Assembly (NCBI GenBank): GCA_013368375.1
Contig: JAACJP010000007.1
Location: 620,001-684,000, forward strand
Source of the DNA: Tricholomella constricta
Taxonomy: Eukaryota; Basidiomycota; Agaricomycetes; Agaricales; Lyophyllaceae
Direction of reading: 5' to 3'
DNA: 64,000 bases
A program made the translations under genes and the position numbers. Below are positions 21,201 through 30,450 of the stretch, piece by piece (the stretch's first letter is position 1; the number at the start of each line of letters is the position of its first letter). Below the pieces are notes generated by a model that was not told the origin of the DNA, ran no database searches, and saw only the letters and a program-made list of their open reading frames with translations.

Positions 21201-22068
21201 CCAGAGTGTCGTATGGTGACTCGGTTCAGGGGTTCGAGGCTGTGGACGAGGCGGAGTTTGCCGTTTTTCTTTAGGGTACAGAACCAGCGCGATCGGTAAC
21301 TGGAGTTGGATGGTTCATAGACTCCGGCTGCGAGCTTGGTTTTGATAATGTTGCAGACTTCGTCGTAGATGCCTGGGGGAATGGGGATGTTTCTTTCGAT
21401 CCATGGGGTGTGTGCGACGACTGGTATATCAATGGGTGGGAAGAAGTCCGACCGGAAGCGACCGCGCTCCGAGTCGTCCCACGCGAATGCGAGGTGTTGT
21501 TTGCACATGAGGTCGTGCATGATAGCTCGTTCGGAATTGGTAAGGAACCCGGGGTGTTCGCGGTCCAGGTCTTCTTTTCGCTCTAGGGTGTAGCGTCCGG
21601 TGGGTCGGAATGGCGGTGGGTTGGGATGTAGGGTTGGCATATTGGCTAGGGGATCGCCCAATATATTACGTTCGATCCTGAAGTGGTCAGGGCAGCTAGC
21701 GACAATAGATCGTACTTTCTGTGCGACAGGTTTGTACTTCTTTTTGGTCTGTACGCCCTTAATCTTAACGGCGAACGTGTTCGTGTCAGCCGCGATTGGT
21801 AAGTCGGTGTTGCGACGCGTGTGCGGTAGGGAGTCGGCGGAGTCTGTCGGTGAGGTGGGGATAAAAGATTTGTCGATGGGGAAGGGAGGCGTTAGGCCTG
21901 GTGCTGTGATGTAGAGTGAAGCAAGTTGGGCGTCGTGGGTAGCGTCGCTATTAGGTTCGGAGGGGAGTTTGCAAAAGGAGATAACAGTCGGGGTATAGCT
22001 CCGCGGGTCGTACTCGAGGAGGAGCGCAAGGTCGCCGTGATCATGGCTTAATTCCTCGAGAGTATACG
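18237..22068 (-). pseudogene. pol: Pol of the 12.4-kb element (RT-RNase H-integrase), one frameshift
   Basis: Entered by -1 frameshifting from gag-protease (see 22013-22075). The frame is open through about 22068-19205. RT carries YIDD near 20945-20960. RNase H shows AVDTS near 20430, E in KLEFYG near 20305 and a VKGTFHGPDGLSRRP block near 20075-20120. The integrase zinc finger (H-x3-H...C-x2-C) is near 19380-19520 and its first catalytic Asp sits in YIDTMH. Near 19275 the reading frame shifts by one base (apparent 1-nt loss) into the ORF 19454-18237. That ORF holds the second Asp (TDNGPAF), the Glu (GLVERPHF) and the integrase C terminus. The chromodomain is absent. A single indel could also be a sequencing error. 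Confidence 0.85.
19892..19909 (-). promoter_or_regulatory. Candidate central polypurine tract
   Basis: 18 bp identical to the 3' PPT segment at 14374-14391, lying in pol between RNase H and the integrase zinc finger. In that frame it encodes SSKEEM. Lentiviruses, Ty1 and some other retroelements duplicate their PPT centrally in this way to start a second plus strand. Confidence 0.6.
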
Positions 22069-22075
22069 AAAATTT
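22013..22075 (-). promoter_or_regulatory. -1 ribosomal frameshift signal between gag-protease and pol
   Basis: On the minus strand the heptamer A AAT TTT (22069-22075) is in the gag frame and fits X XXY YYZ. It is followed by an 8-nt spacer and an 8-bp perfect stem CTCGAGGA/TCCTCGAG (22053-22060 with 22013-22020, 32-nt loop). Gag-protease terminates at TAA 22048-22050. Slipping by -1 enters the pol frame, which is open across the junction. Confidence 0.75.
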
Positions 22076-24339
22076 ACGTCTTTCTTGGGGCGCCGACGCT
22101 GTCCGCGTGCGAAGGTCGGGATCGCGATGACTTCTTGAGTGTTTGGATCGGTGATAGTTATAATGGTGTCGTTAGCAGAGCGCGTTTTGACGTTGGAGCA
22201 GGTAAGTACGTCGAATGGTCGGCCGAGGAGTATGTCGTATGCGGGGTTACGAATGACGTGCATCTGGAGGTAGAGAGTGACTTCGCCTATGGTGCATGGT
22301 ACGTTTCGCGCTAGTCCGAGCGATGGGTCAGTCGTGCCGTTCGCGGACTGCATCTGGAGAACGATGGTTGGGTCGTATTTAACTCCCAATCCATGGCAGA
22401 CCTCCTCCGACATTGCAATGATTTGGCATCCGCTATCCACAATGCTTTCAATTTGTTCCCTTGCGTCGACCATCAGCATGATGGATCTAAGCGCGTGCGA
22501 TTCCATCGCGACGATCAGTCTGTCGGGGCATTCTCCCGGTAACAGGTTTTGGTAGTATGTGTCGTAGACGTCGCCGGTGACTAGCGCGCCTGGTGGTGGC
22601 GTCGCGTTGTCGCTATTGCCTTCGCAGGGGAGAGCATCGAGTTCTTCTATGTAGGCAGACGTAGGGGCTTCGTTGTATACCGTAATAAGGTTGCTGTTTA
22701 TGATCCGCTTGGGTGTGTTGGCGTCCCTGAATTTTCCGCGGATCTCTGGTGCGACTCCGCAAAGTTCTCTGACGGTTACCGACATTGTCGAGTCGAGCGC
22801 GCGTTCAAAGAGGTCGGCCGATTTAGTTGGGTCGGAAATGGGTGCTTGGGTTCGATATGCGCTATCGGCTTTCGCTTTTTCGGTGGCAGCTAAGTTCCGC
22901 GTGGTGGGAGGTACGTAGCGATTGTCGGGAATATTGGAGAATGGATGAATTGGCGCTTTGTCGCGCGTAGCGGTCGCGGGGTCGGCTCTGGTGCTAGGGA
23001 TCAGCGGTATGTTGGATGGTAGTGGGGGAGCTTTAGCGTCGCTTTTCTTCGGGTCCGGTGTAGTTCGCGCTGTGGGTACTTCCTTAGCGGTCGGAGCGTC
23101 GGCGTCTTGAATGGTCTCGATAGTGACAGGTCGCTTCTGCGGCGCGCGACTAATAAGTTCTACTCCGTCAAAGACCTCTTTCCGTGCGCGCAACGTGTTG
23201 AGTTCCCGCTCCAATACGACCATTCGATCCTCGATTTTCAAGTCGTGGTTGGTGATATCGTTGAATTGTAGTATTTCTAGCATCATACCCTCGGTCGGGT
23301 TCGCGTTAGCCGATAGCTGTCCTGTTGCTAATTGGTTGGGGTTACGTCTGTGCCATTCGTCGATCTTGTCCTTTATGTATCTGCCTGGTGTACCAAGTGG
23401 TATGAGCGCGCCACTTGGTAGCCCTATTTTGTTGTCTTCGGGTCGGCGGCGGCAGCGCCCTTCGGCCATGTATTGTTGACATATGGGACAGTTGGGAATG
23501 TAATGTCCTTCGCCACCGCAAAAGTGACAGTTGTCGTGAGGTACCCGATTTGGTCGGTTACCGTCGCTCCCTGTAGTATGTTCTAACCGGTGGATATGTT
23601 GTTCTAGGAGATGGATCTTTTCATAGAGCTCTTCCAGTTTGAGGGGCTGGCCCATGGTCGCCGGTTTGGTCGCGTCCGCTAACGATCCGCTTGGCGCGAT
23701 CGTAACCTGTGGTGGCGCCCGTACATGCTCCTCTTGTCGCCCAATGGCGCTGGTTCCGTGGAGAATGTGTTCGGCCGCCGCGCGAATGTTTTCGGTAGGG
23801 TAGGGGTCATCTGGGTGGTGGTTCGGATCTAAGATTTCGAGTCTGCGATGGATTTTTGACCATAAGTCGGACTGGAATGCGCGGCGAAATTGGCGGTCGC
23901 GTTCGTTTTTCGAGAGTCGGTCCTTGCTGACAAGGAATTGAGTGATTGGCAGGAACTGTCGGTAATATTCTCCGAGGTCGCTGTTGGATTGGATCCCTAG
24001 TCGGTGTCGTTCTCTGATCAGGTGGTCGAGATCGGCCATCGAGTACTTTCTCTCCTCGCTAGCTCCTGGGTAAAGTGCCATTATCGCTTTTCGCCAATCG
24101 TCGTGCGCGCCGTTCGCGAACTCGTCGAGTTGTTCCCATAGGTCGGCCGTATCGATATCGGTGTATCTTGTGGCGTGCATTTTCTTTTCTCGTTCGTCTA
24201 CCACGTTACATTCGGTGAACAGGTGATCCAGGTCTGAGAAATACCGTCGTAGTTCGCGTGCGCGTTCGGGTGAGAACGTCGGTGCCGAACTTTGTCCGCG
24301 CGCAGGCATTGGCTTCATAACGATCGGTGGTTGTGCCAT
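22048..24339 (-). CDS. gag: Gag-protease polyprotein of the 12.4-kb element
   Basis: 763 aa from the first in-frame ATG after the 5' LTR (24339-24337). The frame is also open upstream but without ATG. It contains a helical capsid-like region (about 24240-23750), a zinc knuckle C-x2-C-x4-H-x4-C near 23480-23530, and near the C terminus a pepsin-like retroviral protease active site (VDSGC near 22425-22440) with a following ILLGRPF block. Protease thus belongs to the gag frame, with RT in the -1 frame. It assembles virus-like particles in the cytoplasm. No internal stop is visible. Confidence 0.85.
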   Translation of the reverse strand: MAQPPIVMKPMPARGQSSAPTFSPERARELRRYFSDLDHLFTECNVVDEREKKMHATRYTDIDTADLWEQLDEFANGAHDDWRKAIMALYPGASEERKYSMADLDHLIRERHRLGIQSNSDLGEYYRQFLPITQFLVSKDRLSKNERDRQFRRAFQSDLWSKIHRRLEILDPNHHPDDPYPTENIRAAAEHILHGTSAIGRQEEHVRAPPQVTIAPSGSLADATKPATMGQPLKLEELYEKIHLLEQHIHRLEHTTGSDGNRPNRVPHDNCHFCGGEGHYIPNCPICQQYMAEGRCRRRPEDNKIGLPSGALIPLGTPGRYIKDKIDEWHRRNPNQLATGQLSANANPTEGMMLEILQFNDITNHDLKIEDRMVVLERELNTLRARKEVFDGVELISRAPQKRPVTIETIQDADAPTAKEVPTARTTPDPKKSDAKAPPLPSNIPLIPSTRADPATATRDKAPIHPFSNIPDNRYVPPTTRNLAATEKAKADSAYRTQAPISDPTKSADLFERALDSTMSVTVRELCGVAPEIRGKFRDANTPKRIINSNLITVYNEAPTSAYIEELDALPCEGNSDNATPPPGALVTGDVYDTYYQNLLPGECPDRLIVAMESHALRSIMLMVDAREQIESIVDSGCQIIAMSEEVCHGLGVKYDPTIVLQMQSANGTTDPSLGLARNVPCTIGEVTLYLQMHVIRNPAYDILLGRPFDVLTCSNVKTRSANDTIITITDPNTQEVIAIPTFARGQRRRPKKDVNFRILSRN

Positions 24340-24783
24340 GACAGATGGTGTTGGTCTCTGAAGAGGGGACGGAGCGGGGGAGGGGGAATATGGCGGTGAG
24401 GAAGACGCTGAGGTTTCTGGTGTCGTAGGCAGTAGTGGAGCGAGTCTGAATTCTACTCCTTGATCGGTAGTAGGGAGTTCCGACGTAAAGGGGTCGGAGC
24501 CTGAGTTGGTTCGGGCGGTCGGTGTAGGCGATGGTAGATCTGATAAAGGGCTATAGAAGAGGGGACTGAGGTTGTTGTGGATTGCGCGATGTGGGGTTAC
24601 TGAGTGAAAGAGTGGGGAGAGGGATTCTGAATCGGTGTCGGCCTCTCCGAAGACAGCGCGGATTTCGGCACGAAGGGTTCGGGTTCTCGTTTCTTGTCGC
24701 GTTTCTGGCGGAATGGTCGCCGCGTCGTAGGTTTTTACGAAGAAGTGGAAGAAGGTTGCGTGTTCGGCGGTGGTTTTTAAAAC

Positions 24784-24800
24784 CCTCGCGGTGGGCTCCA
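24784..24800 (-). promoter_or_regulatory. tRNA-type primer binding site
   Basis: Three bases after the 5' LTR the minus strand reads TGGAGCCCACCGCGAGG. TGG pairs with the 3' CCA of a tRNA. The identity of the tRNA was not determined. It contrasts with the self-priming site of the chromovirus at 42356. Confidence 0.65.
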
Positions 24801-24803
24801 GAA

Positions 24804-25777
24804 TGATAGTGCTAGAAGGCCTGTAGATGCTGTACGCAACAACAAAATAACTAACAACTATAGGGGCGAGAAGTGTTAAAAGTTCCCAAACACGCAAGTG
24901 TGCAGGGCTTAAAAGGATGGTTTGGACAAAGATAAAGACGACCCGATTCGATATTAGTCGAACCGACGACGACGCGACGAGCGCGATAGTATGCGATAGT
25001 TCCCAGCTGGAACTGGTCGGCGACGCGACTTTCGGTGTCGGTCGTGCGACAACGAGACGAACGAGGTTAATACGGAGAACTCACGGGTTCGGGCGACGAA
25101 TACGAGGTAACAGAGACGGCGGTTACGAGCTTTACGATGGCGGCGGCGGTTTATACGGTGGTAACGGGGCAGAGACGACGGGGTCGACGGTTTTGAGCTA
25201 TTAACTCTGAACGTGAGGGAAAATACGGGCTATAATTCACTGGGGGGGGCTCTAGGTACTACATGGGATTGTTTTAAGTAGTAAGGTCAAATCACCGTCT
25301 CTTTAGTGCAACCATGCGGACGTTTCGCGTTAGGTTGTCGCCAAGCCTGGTACCGCGCGGTGCGTTTCTGAGGACAAGTCGGGTGTGGCGCGTTTCGGAG
25401 CGGATACCAGTGTCGGATTGGATACGTCGTCAGGGAAGTCGGTGATTACGGGACTCCGTGAGTTAGTCGGACCTGTGCCGTGAATAGGAGACGGAATGGC
25501 TTTGTCGTTAAATGCGTCATGGGTAAGACGCCAAGTCGGGTGTTTGACGTTTGTAGGCGAACGTGCGTAGTCGCTTGGCGACTACACGGTTACTCCGATC
25601 CCCGGCGCCCGAGAGCGAGGTCGGCCGAATTGAATGGGTCGCGTTCGGTCAGGAGTCGGTCGGTGAGTGGGTTGGCGAGTCGGTCGGCGAGTCAGTCGGT
25701 GTTGTCGTGTGCGTTCGTGGGTGGTTTACTGTGGTCGGAACTTCGAATCGGTGGCCGGCCGAAGAGGGTGCATATCA
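24804..25777 (-). repeat. 5' LTR of the 12.4-kb element
   Basis: Copy of 13402-14375. Reads TGATATGCACC...CTATCA on the minus strand. Right flank begins CCGGTTACC. Confidence 0.92.
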
Positions 25778-26335
25778 CCGGTTACCTGGCTCAGATTCTA
25801 ACAAAGTGGCGATGTTCGATTTCTTAAAGTTGGTCTCAAATACTGAAGAGAACATTACACGTGCTGTAAAAGTTGGCTGAGATTGTTGCCATCGTTGTTT
25901 GTAATAGTCCAATATATATGATGGACTACTAATATACCCCCTTGTACCACACACACAGCATGTAGTAGGGCCTGGTAAGGCTTGGAGTGAAATGTTCAAG
26001 CATCTACATGTTATTATTGATAGGAACTGTGTGGCATTCCTGACAAGAATTCCGATAGTATGCATGTACCACTTGGCCCTCAAGGTGGATGTGGGCCAGC
26101 AACCACATCACAAAGACTTAACTAGCGGCGATGATGACAAGGTTTCTCATGTGGCATGATACTGGATAACCGTGGCAAGATTCCACAGGAAGTGATGGAC
26201 ACTGAGTGGCCTGGCCCAGATGGATATCTCCAGGCGCACTTTTAAAATATCATTTTTATACTGCAAAGCTGATATTCTGTCAAGTAGTCTACCCTGCCCT
26301 GGAAAGGATCTTCATGCATCACCCCCTTTCACTGG

Positions 26336-26481
26336 TGGCAAAGTTCAATATTTTCAGTCAAAGAATTGAAAAACAATGCAAAACATGTTCCCCTGGGTCG
26401 AAATATCGAATGATTATTGAATGGGAGGAACACTTTTAGCGTTCTTTGTTGATCTTTTGATTGAAAATATTGACCTTTGCC
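26336..26481. repeat. Imperfect ~146-bp inverted repeat (foldback/MITE-like)
   Basis: GGCAAAGTTCAATATTTTCA at the left pairs with TGAAAATATTGACCTTTGCC at the right with one mismatch. The complementarity continues inward imperfectly (GTTCCCC/GGAGGAAC). Confidence 0.65.
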
Positions 26482-26932
26482 TTCAGTGTTTGACACATCC
26501 AATGCAGGCTTGGCATGGCTTGCCAAATTTGGCATCATGCATACCCACTCCCCCACTACTGCAACCAGTTTCAGATCAACAGCAACACAATGCTCGCCAA
26601 CTTCCAATGCACCCGAAGTTTGGCTGCTTGCCTTCCCACACCCCTGCCAATGCATGCAATCAGCTTCGTCTACTACCCCTCATCTCATGTCACTGGTAGA
26701 TCATTTGCTCGCCCAATTGAACAGAACTCATCCATCCAATTTTCCTTCTGTCATGTTCTGCTTGCTCGTGGTCAGCACATACCCATCCTTCTGTCATCTG
26801 TTCTCAACCTGTTCTCGTAGTCTCTGTCTTTTGGTAGCTTCATGGGTAGCTTGCAAAATGCACCTTATAAAAATTTGTTTCTAAATAATGTGCATGCCAA
26901 GGTACAATACTAATCATCGCTTTGGGGGCAGC

Positions 26933-26974
26933 CAGACAGCCGGACAGCCAGACAGTCGGACAGTCGGACAGACT
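26933..26974. repeat. GACAGYCRGACAG short tandem repeat
   Basis: Several 8-10-bp units CCAGACAG/CGGACAG in a row within non-coding DNA. Confidence 0.7.
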
Positions 26975-27178
26975 TTCCCAGACACAGACTTTCTGACAAG
27001 GCCTGTTAGAGGACGTCCGGATGGGCGAAGGCGAGCGAGGAGCTGCAAGCCGGCGCGAGCCAAGAGGGTCCTGAATGCGATCAAGTGAGCAATCAACAGT
27101 GCGAAACGTGAGGAGGGCGACGAGAGAGCAAGCTAAGAGTCGATCAATGTATAAACCCGAAGATACCGTTATTGTTCA

Positions 27179-27203
27179 GGTTGGAGATATTCTATCTCCA
27201 ACC
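27179..27203. repeat. Perfect 11-bp hairpin, LTR-end-like
   Basis: GGTTGGAGATA-TTC-TATCTCCAACC. Similar TTGGAGATAT...ATCTCCAA ends occur in fungal Copia LTRs, so this may be a remnant, but no partner LTR was found. Confidence 0.45.
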
Positions 27204-27815
27204 CAGGCTTATATACTACATCGCCGAGCCAGTGACTAAGGCACTATGTAAAGGCGCTGACTACTGATGAGTAACAATTGTCCAGCTGACTGATAGGAAT
27301 CTAAGTAGTGGTGTCGGTGTGGGAGTAATGGCTACGAAAGGGGCGTAAGAACAGTATGGTGGTCAGCAAGTATGTCTAAGGCGGGGGCCATGGGGGCCGA
27401 TGACAGAGAACAAGAGACTAAGCGATAATAGGAGTGGGCGCACGGTGCATCCCCTTACAAGGCCGAGGTGTGATTGGGATGCTGATTTGGCTGCTTTGAG
27501 GGCAGGTAAAGAAGGAATTACCTTGTTGTGCTGGTAGCGTCCCAGGACAGGCGTCCTCGATTTCGGAAAGGAGTGCTTTGTGGGTCCAACGGTGGTCCCA
27601 ATGCTGAAGAGTCACCACCTAGTGCCTCGATCTCATTTGCTGGTAGTTGGTCAGCGTGTTTGTATTCCCGAAGTACAGTTTTGAGTTGTTGAATTCATTG
27701 TGTTTTGGTTTTGGTTATTTGAGGGCACTAGGGTTGACCCTGATGACCATCTCATAGTAAAATTCCAGTGTTTTCACTTGATAGGTCACAATTAAAGGTT
27801 CGAGAGATACATAAA

Positions 27816-28900
27816 CTAAGACCATACAGCAGAATCACGTTTGGCTTGTTCCGCTTTGATTGCGTGGAGAAAGGCCTCGGCAAGCTCTGTAGCCGCTCTA
27901 GACTCTTTTGGATATGTTTCAAGGTATGCGAGACGAAATTTCTGGTGGAGGGGTGCTTCAGGGCGAGGGCGAGAATAATAAGGATCATTGCTGAAGAAAG
28001 CTTCGGCAAGCTGATGTACTTCATCCTTCTCCCTCGACCAGGGACACATCTTAGGGAAGGGGGTTGTAATTTGAACGTCGGCGGACTCCAATGGCGACAT
28101 ACCTGATTGAAATCGATGACATTCATGGCTACGCCACTGAAAGACGCCCCACCCATAATGAACTCAACATCGCGGGCATCATATCCCCCACGCCAGTGCA
28201 AATGACCCAACATTTCTCCCATGCCTCACAGATTAGAACTGAAAGTGAAAGAAAAGGGGGGAGACGCACTGCTTTTGAAAAAAGTGCCATCTCGCTCATT
28301 CTCGACCTTCCCTGTACCAGGAACAGTGATGTTTGACAATCAAACATTGCACAGAGCTCCAATATAGGTCGTAGGACTGTTTTGAAGCTGTTCCGGACCA
28401 GTGTTAGGTGGGTGTTTGACATGGGCGATGTGTGACATGGCAATCAGGTCGCGTGCGTTGAGTTGTAGAGACCGTGATGAATAAAATGTCATTCCGGATG
28501 TGTAGAATGACGGCCTGCAGTGCCATACCGTGGATCAGAGCTGAAATCAGAAGGAAAAACAGATGGCAACTCACTGTTGTTGGAGAGAGGCCCGTTTCGG
28601 GTGTTTTCGTCACCCTGAGCACCTGGAATACTGACGTTCGGCAAAGGAGCTTTGCGGACGGCTCCTACACATGTCGTAGGGATGTTTTAAAGACGTTCTG
28701 AGCCTGCCATCGACAGGCGTTCGTCGAGGGAGACAGGTGGCGAGTCTTGTGCCGGCTGGTGAACATCGGGTTGCGGAGACGGTGGAAAGTGAAAAATACT
28801 CTCGGAATGTGTAGAATAACGGCCTAGGGTGCCGTTCTGTAAATAAGAAATGAAATCAGAAGAAAGAATGGGAGAAAACTCACCGTTCTTGAGCAGGGTG
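27816..28900 (-). CDS. DUF3669-like host gene, 3' part (probably truncated by the KDZ element)
   Basis: Minus-strand exons separated by short GT-AG introns. One exon gives AMGEMLGHLHWRGGYDARDVEF (28213-28080), ending NVIDFNQ at a GTATGT donor. The next, after a TTCCCTAAG acceptor near 28050, gives SREKDEVHQLAEAFFSNDPYY and ends at 27816. The pattern LHW...GYDARDVEF...DF(N/D)Q...AFF.NDPYYPRP is what I know from DUF3669 proteins, which are multiplied in basidiomycetes and of unknown function. Upstream donor-like signals lie near 28880 and 28570, and the KDZ left arm begins at about 28911, so the gene appears to have lost its 5' end. Upstream exons are uncertain. Confidence 0.55.
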
Positions 28901-28910
28901 CCGTCTCAGG

Positions 28911-30235
28911 TAGGGGCATTACAATGTAGCGTGTCCTACTGTCCAGCGGGGCAATACATTGTACCGTACTTGACGGCGCCAGCGGGGCCGCTGGAATGCC
29001 AGCGGGGCCCCTACATGTAGCCGTTTGGCACGGTGCCAGCGGGGCCTCTACATGTAGCCGTTTGGCACGGGGTCAGCGCAGGTAGGGGCATTACAATGTA
29101 GCGTGTCCCACTGTCCAGCGGGGCCATACATTGTACCGTACTTGACGGCACCAGCGGGGCCGCTGGATCGCCAGCGGGGCCCCTACATGTAGCCGTTTGG
29201 CACGGTGCCAGCGGGGCCCCTACATGTAGCCGTGTGGCACTGTACCAGCGGCCCCACTGGTGCTGCAGCGGGCCTATACAGTGCTGTGGGGGGGGGGGGG
29301 GGCAGGGTGGTGGGGGATCTGCGGACCTCCGCGGATCGTTGTCCGTGGACACACCCAGCACTGCAGCGGGGTGGGGGATCTGCGGACCCCCGCGGATCAT
29401 TGTCCGTGGCCATACCCAGCACTGCAGCGGGCCTATATGGTGCGTTGGGGTGGGGGGCAGCTAGCGGGGGGTCTGCGGACATCCGCGGATCGTTGTCCGT
29501 GGGCACACCCTGCAGCGGGCCTATATGGTGCCGTTGGGGTGGCAGCGCGGCTAGCGGGGGATCTGCGGACATCCGCGGATCGTTGTCCACACCCAGCACT
29601 GCAGTGGGTGGGGGATCTGCAGACCCCCGCGGATCATTGGGCACACAGCACTGCAGCGGGGTGGGGGACCTGCGGACCCCCGCGGATCATTGTCTGTGGG
29701 CACACCCAGCAGCGGGCCGTGCCGTTGGGGGGGCTAGCGGGGGATCTGCGGACCTCCGCGGTTTGCGCCTATATGGTGCCGTTGGGGCAGCGGGGTGGGA
29801 TCTGCAGACCTCCGCTGGAATGAGGTAGCCGTGTGGCACGGTGCTAGCGGGGTCGCTACATGTAGCGTACTTGATGGCACCAGCGGGGCCGCTCTACATG
29901 TAGCCGTTTGGCACGGTGCCAGCGGGGCCCCTACATGTAGCCGTTTGGCACGGTGCCAGCGGGGCCCCTACATGTAGCCGTGTGGCACTGTACCAGCGGC
30001 CCCGCTGGTGCTGCAGCGGGCCTATACAGTGCTGTGGGGGGGGGGGGGGGGGCAGGGTGGTGGGGGATCTGCGGACCTCCGCGGATCGTTGTCCGTGGGC
30101 ACACCCAGCACTGCAGCGGGGTGGGGGATCTGCGGACCCCCGCGGATCATTGCCTGTGGGCACACCCAGCAGCGGGCCGTGCCGTTGGGGGCTAGCGGGG
30201 GATCTGCGGACCTCCGCGGGGCTCATTGCTGATAC
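28911..30235. repeat. Left inverted arm of KDZ copy b
   Basis: Units of ~60-70 bp built on CTGCAGCGGG...GGGGATCTGCGGACCTCCGC...GTGGGCACACCCAGCA, about ten copies, plus ATTACAATGTAGCG and CTACATGTAGCCGT blocks and G tracts of about 15-18 (near 29287 and 30037). The 29078-29330 portion is the reverse complement of about 49300-49525. A segment 29200-29340 recurs as 29935-30085. Open frames here are repeat artefacts. Confidence 0.85.
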
Positions 30236-30450
30236 CCTGATGCGCCAATCTGTTCCCTTTTTAAAACGACCACAAATGCGGACATGCATCAAAGCCAGAG
30301 CTCTCTCTTCCAAACTTAATTTACCAACTATTTCTGGGGTGTCCCTGCTCATTATTCATGTTTCATTTATAGGACTCATAAATGCATGATATTTATTTCC
30401 ATTATCAGCAAAAAGAAAACAAGAAAGTGTCCAAGATAAAGCTTCCACCC

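Larger units (their letters stand above)
13402..25777 (-). mobile_element. 12.4-kb Gypsy-type LTR element with antisense accessory genes (minus strand)
   Basis: Two 974-bp LTRs (13402-14375 and 24804-25777, offset 11402) appear identical where compared. The ends are TGATA...TATCA. The flanks share CCGG (ACCGG on the left; read as 5 bp if the last LTR base is ambiguous). On the minus strand the order is 5' LTR, tRNA-type PBS, gag-protease, pol, a 3.8-kb insert holding two genes on the opposite strand, polypurine tract and 3' LTR. It is far longer than a usual 5-7 kb fungal Gypsy because of that insert and the long LTRs. Pol has one frameshift, so this copy is probably inactive although recently inserted. 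Confidence 0.9.
25778..27750. other. Gene-poor, AT-richer host-like DNA
   Basis: Contains a foldback repeat at 26336-26481, GACAG-type simple repeats at 26933-26974 and a hairpin at 27179-27203. A minus-strand stretch at 27418-27618 (66 codons, WDHRWTHKALLSEIEDACPG block) looks codon-like, but I do not recognise it and it has no good gene structure. No RNA gene seen. Confidence 0.5.

Noticed and set aside
9078..25777. CCGAC/GTCGG enrichment in the Gypsy elements as a second binding-site system
   Set aside because: The bias is strand-linked to the sense strand in both Gypsy families and largely follows their codon and dinucleotide composition; unlike CCGCGG it is not palindromic or sharply bounded.
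28911..30235. CRISPR-like array
   Set aside because: Repeats are long, variable, inverted at the other end of the element and in a fungal genome.
29205..30389. Overlapping ORFs up to 207 codons in the left arm
   Set aside because: All three frames are open because of the ~60-70-bp GC-rich repeats; not genes.
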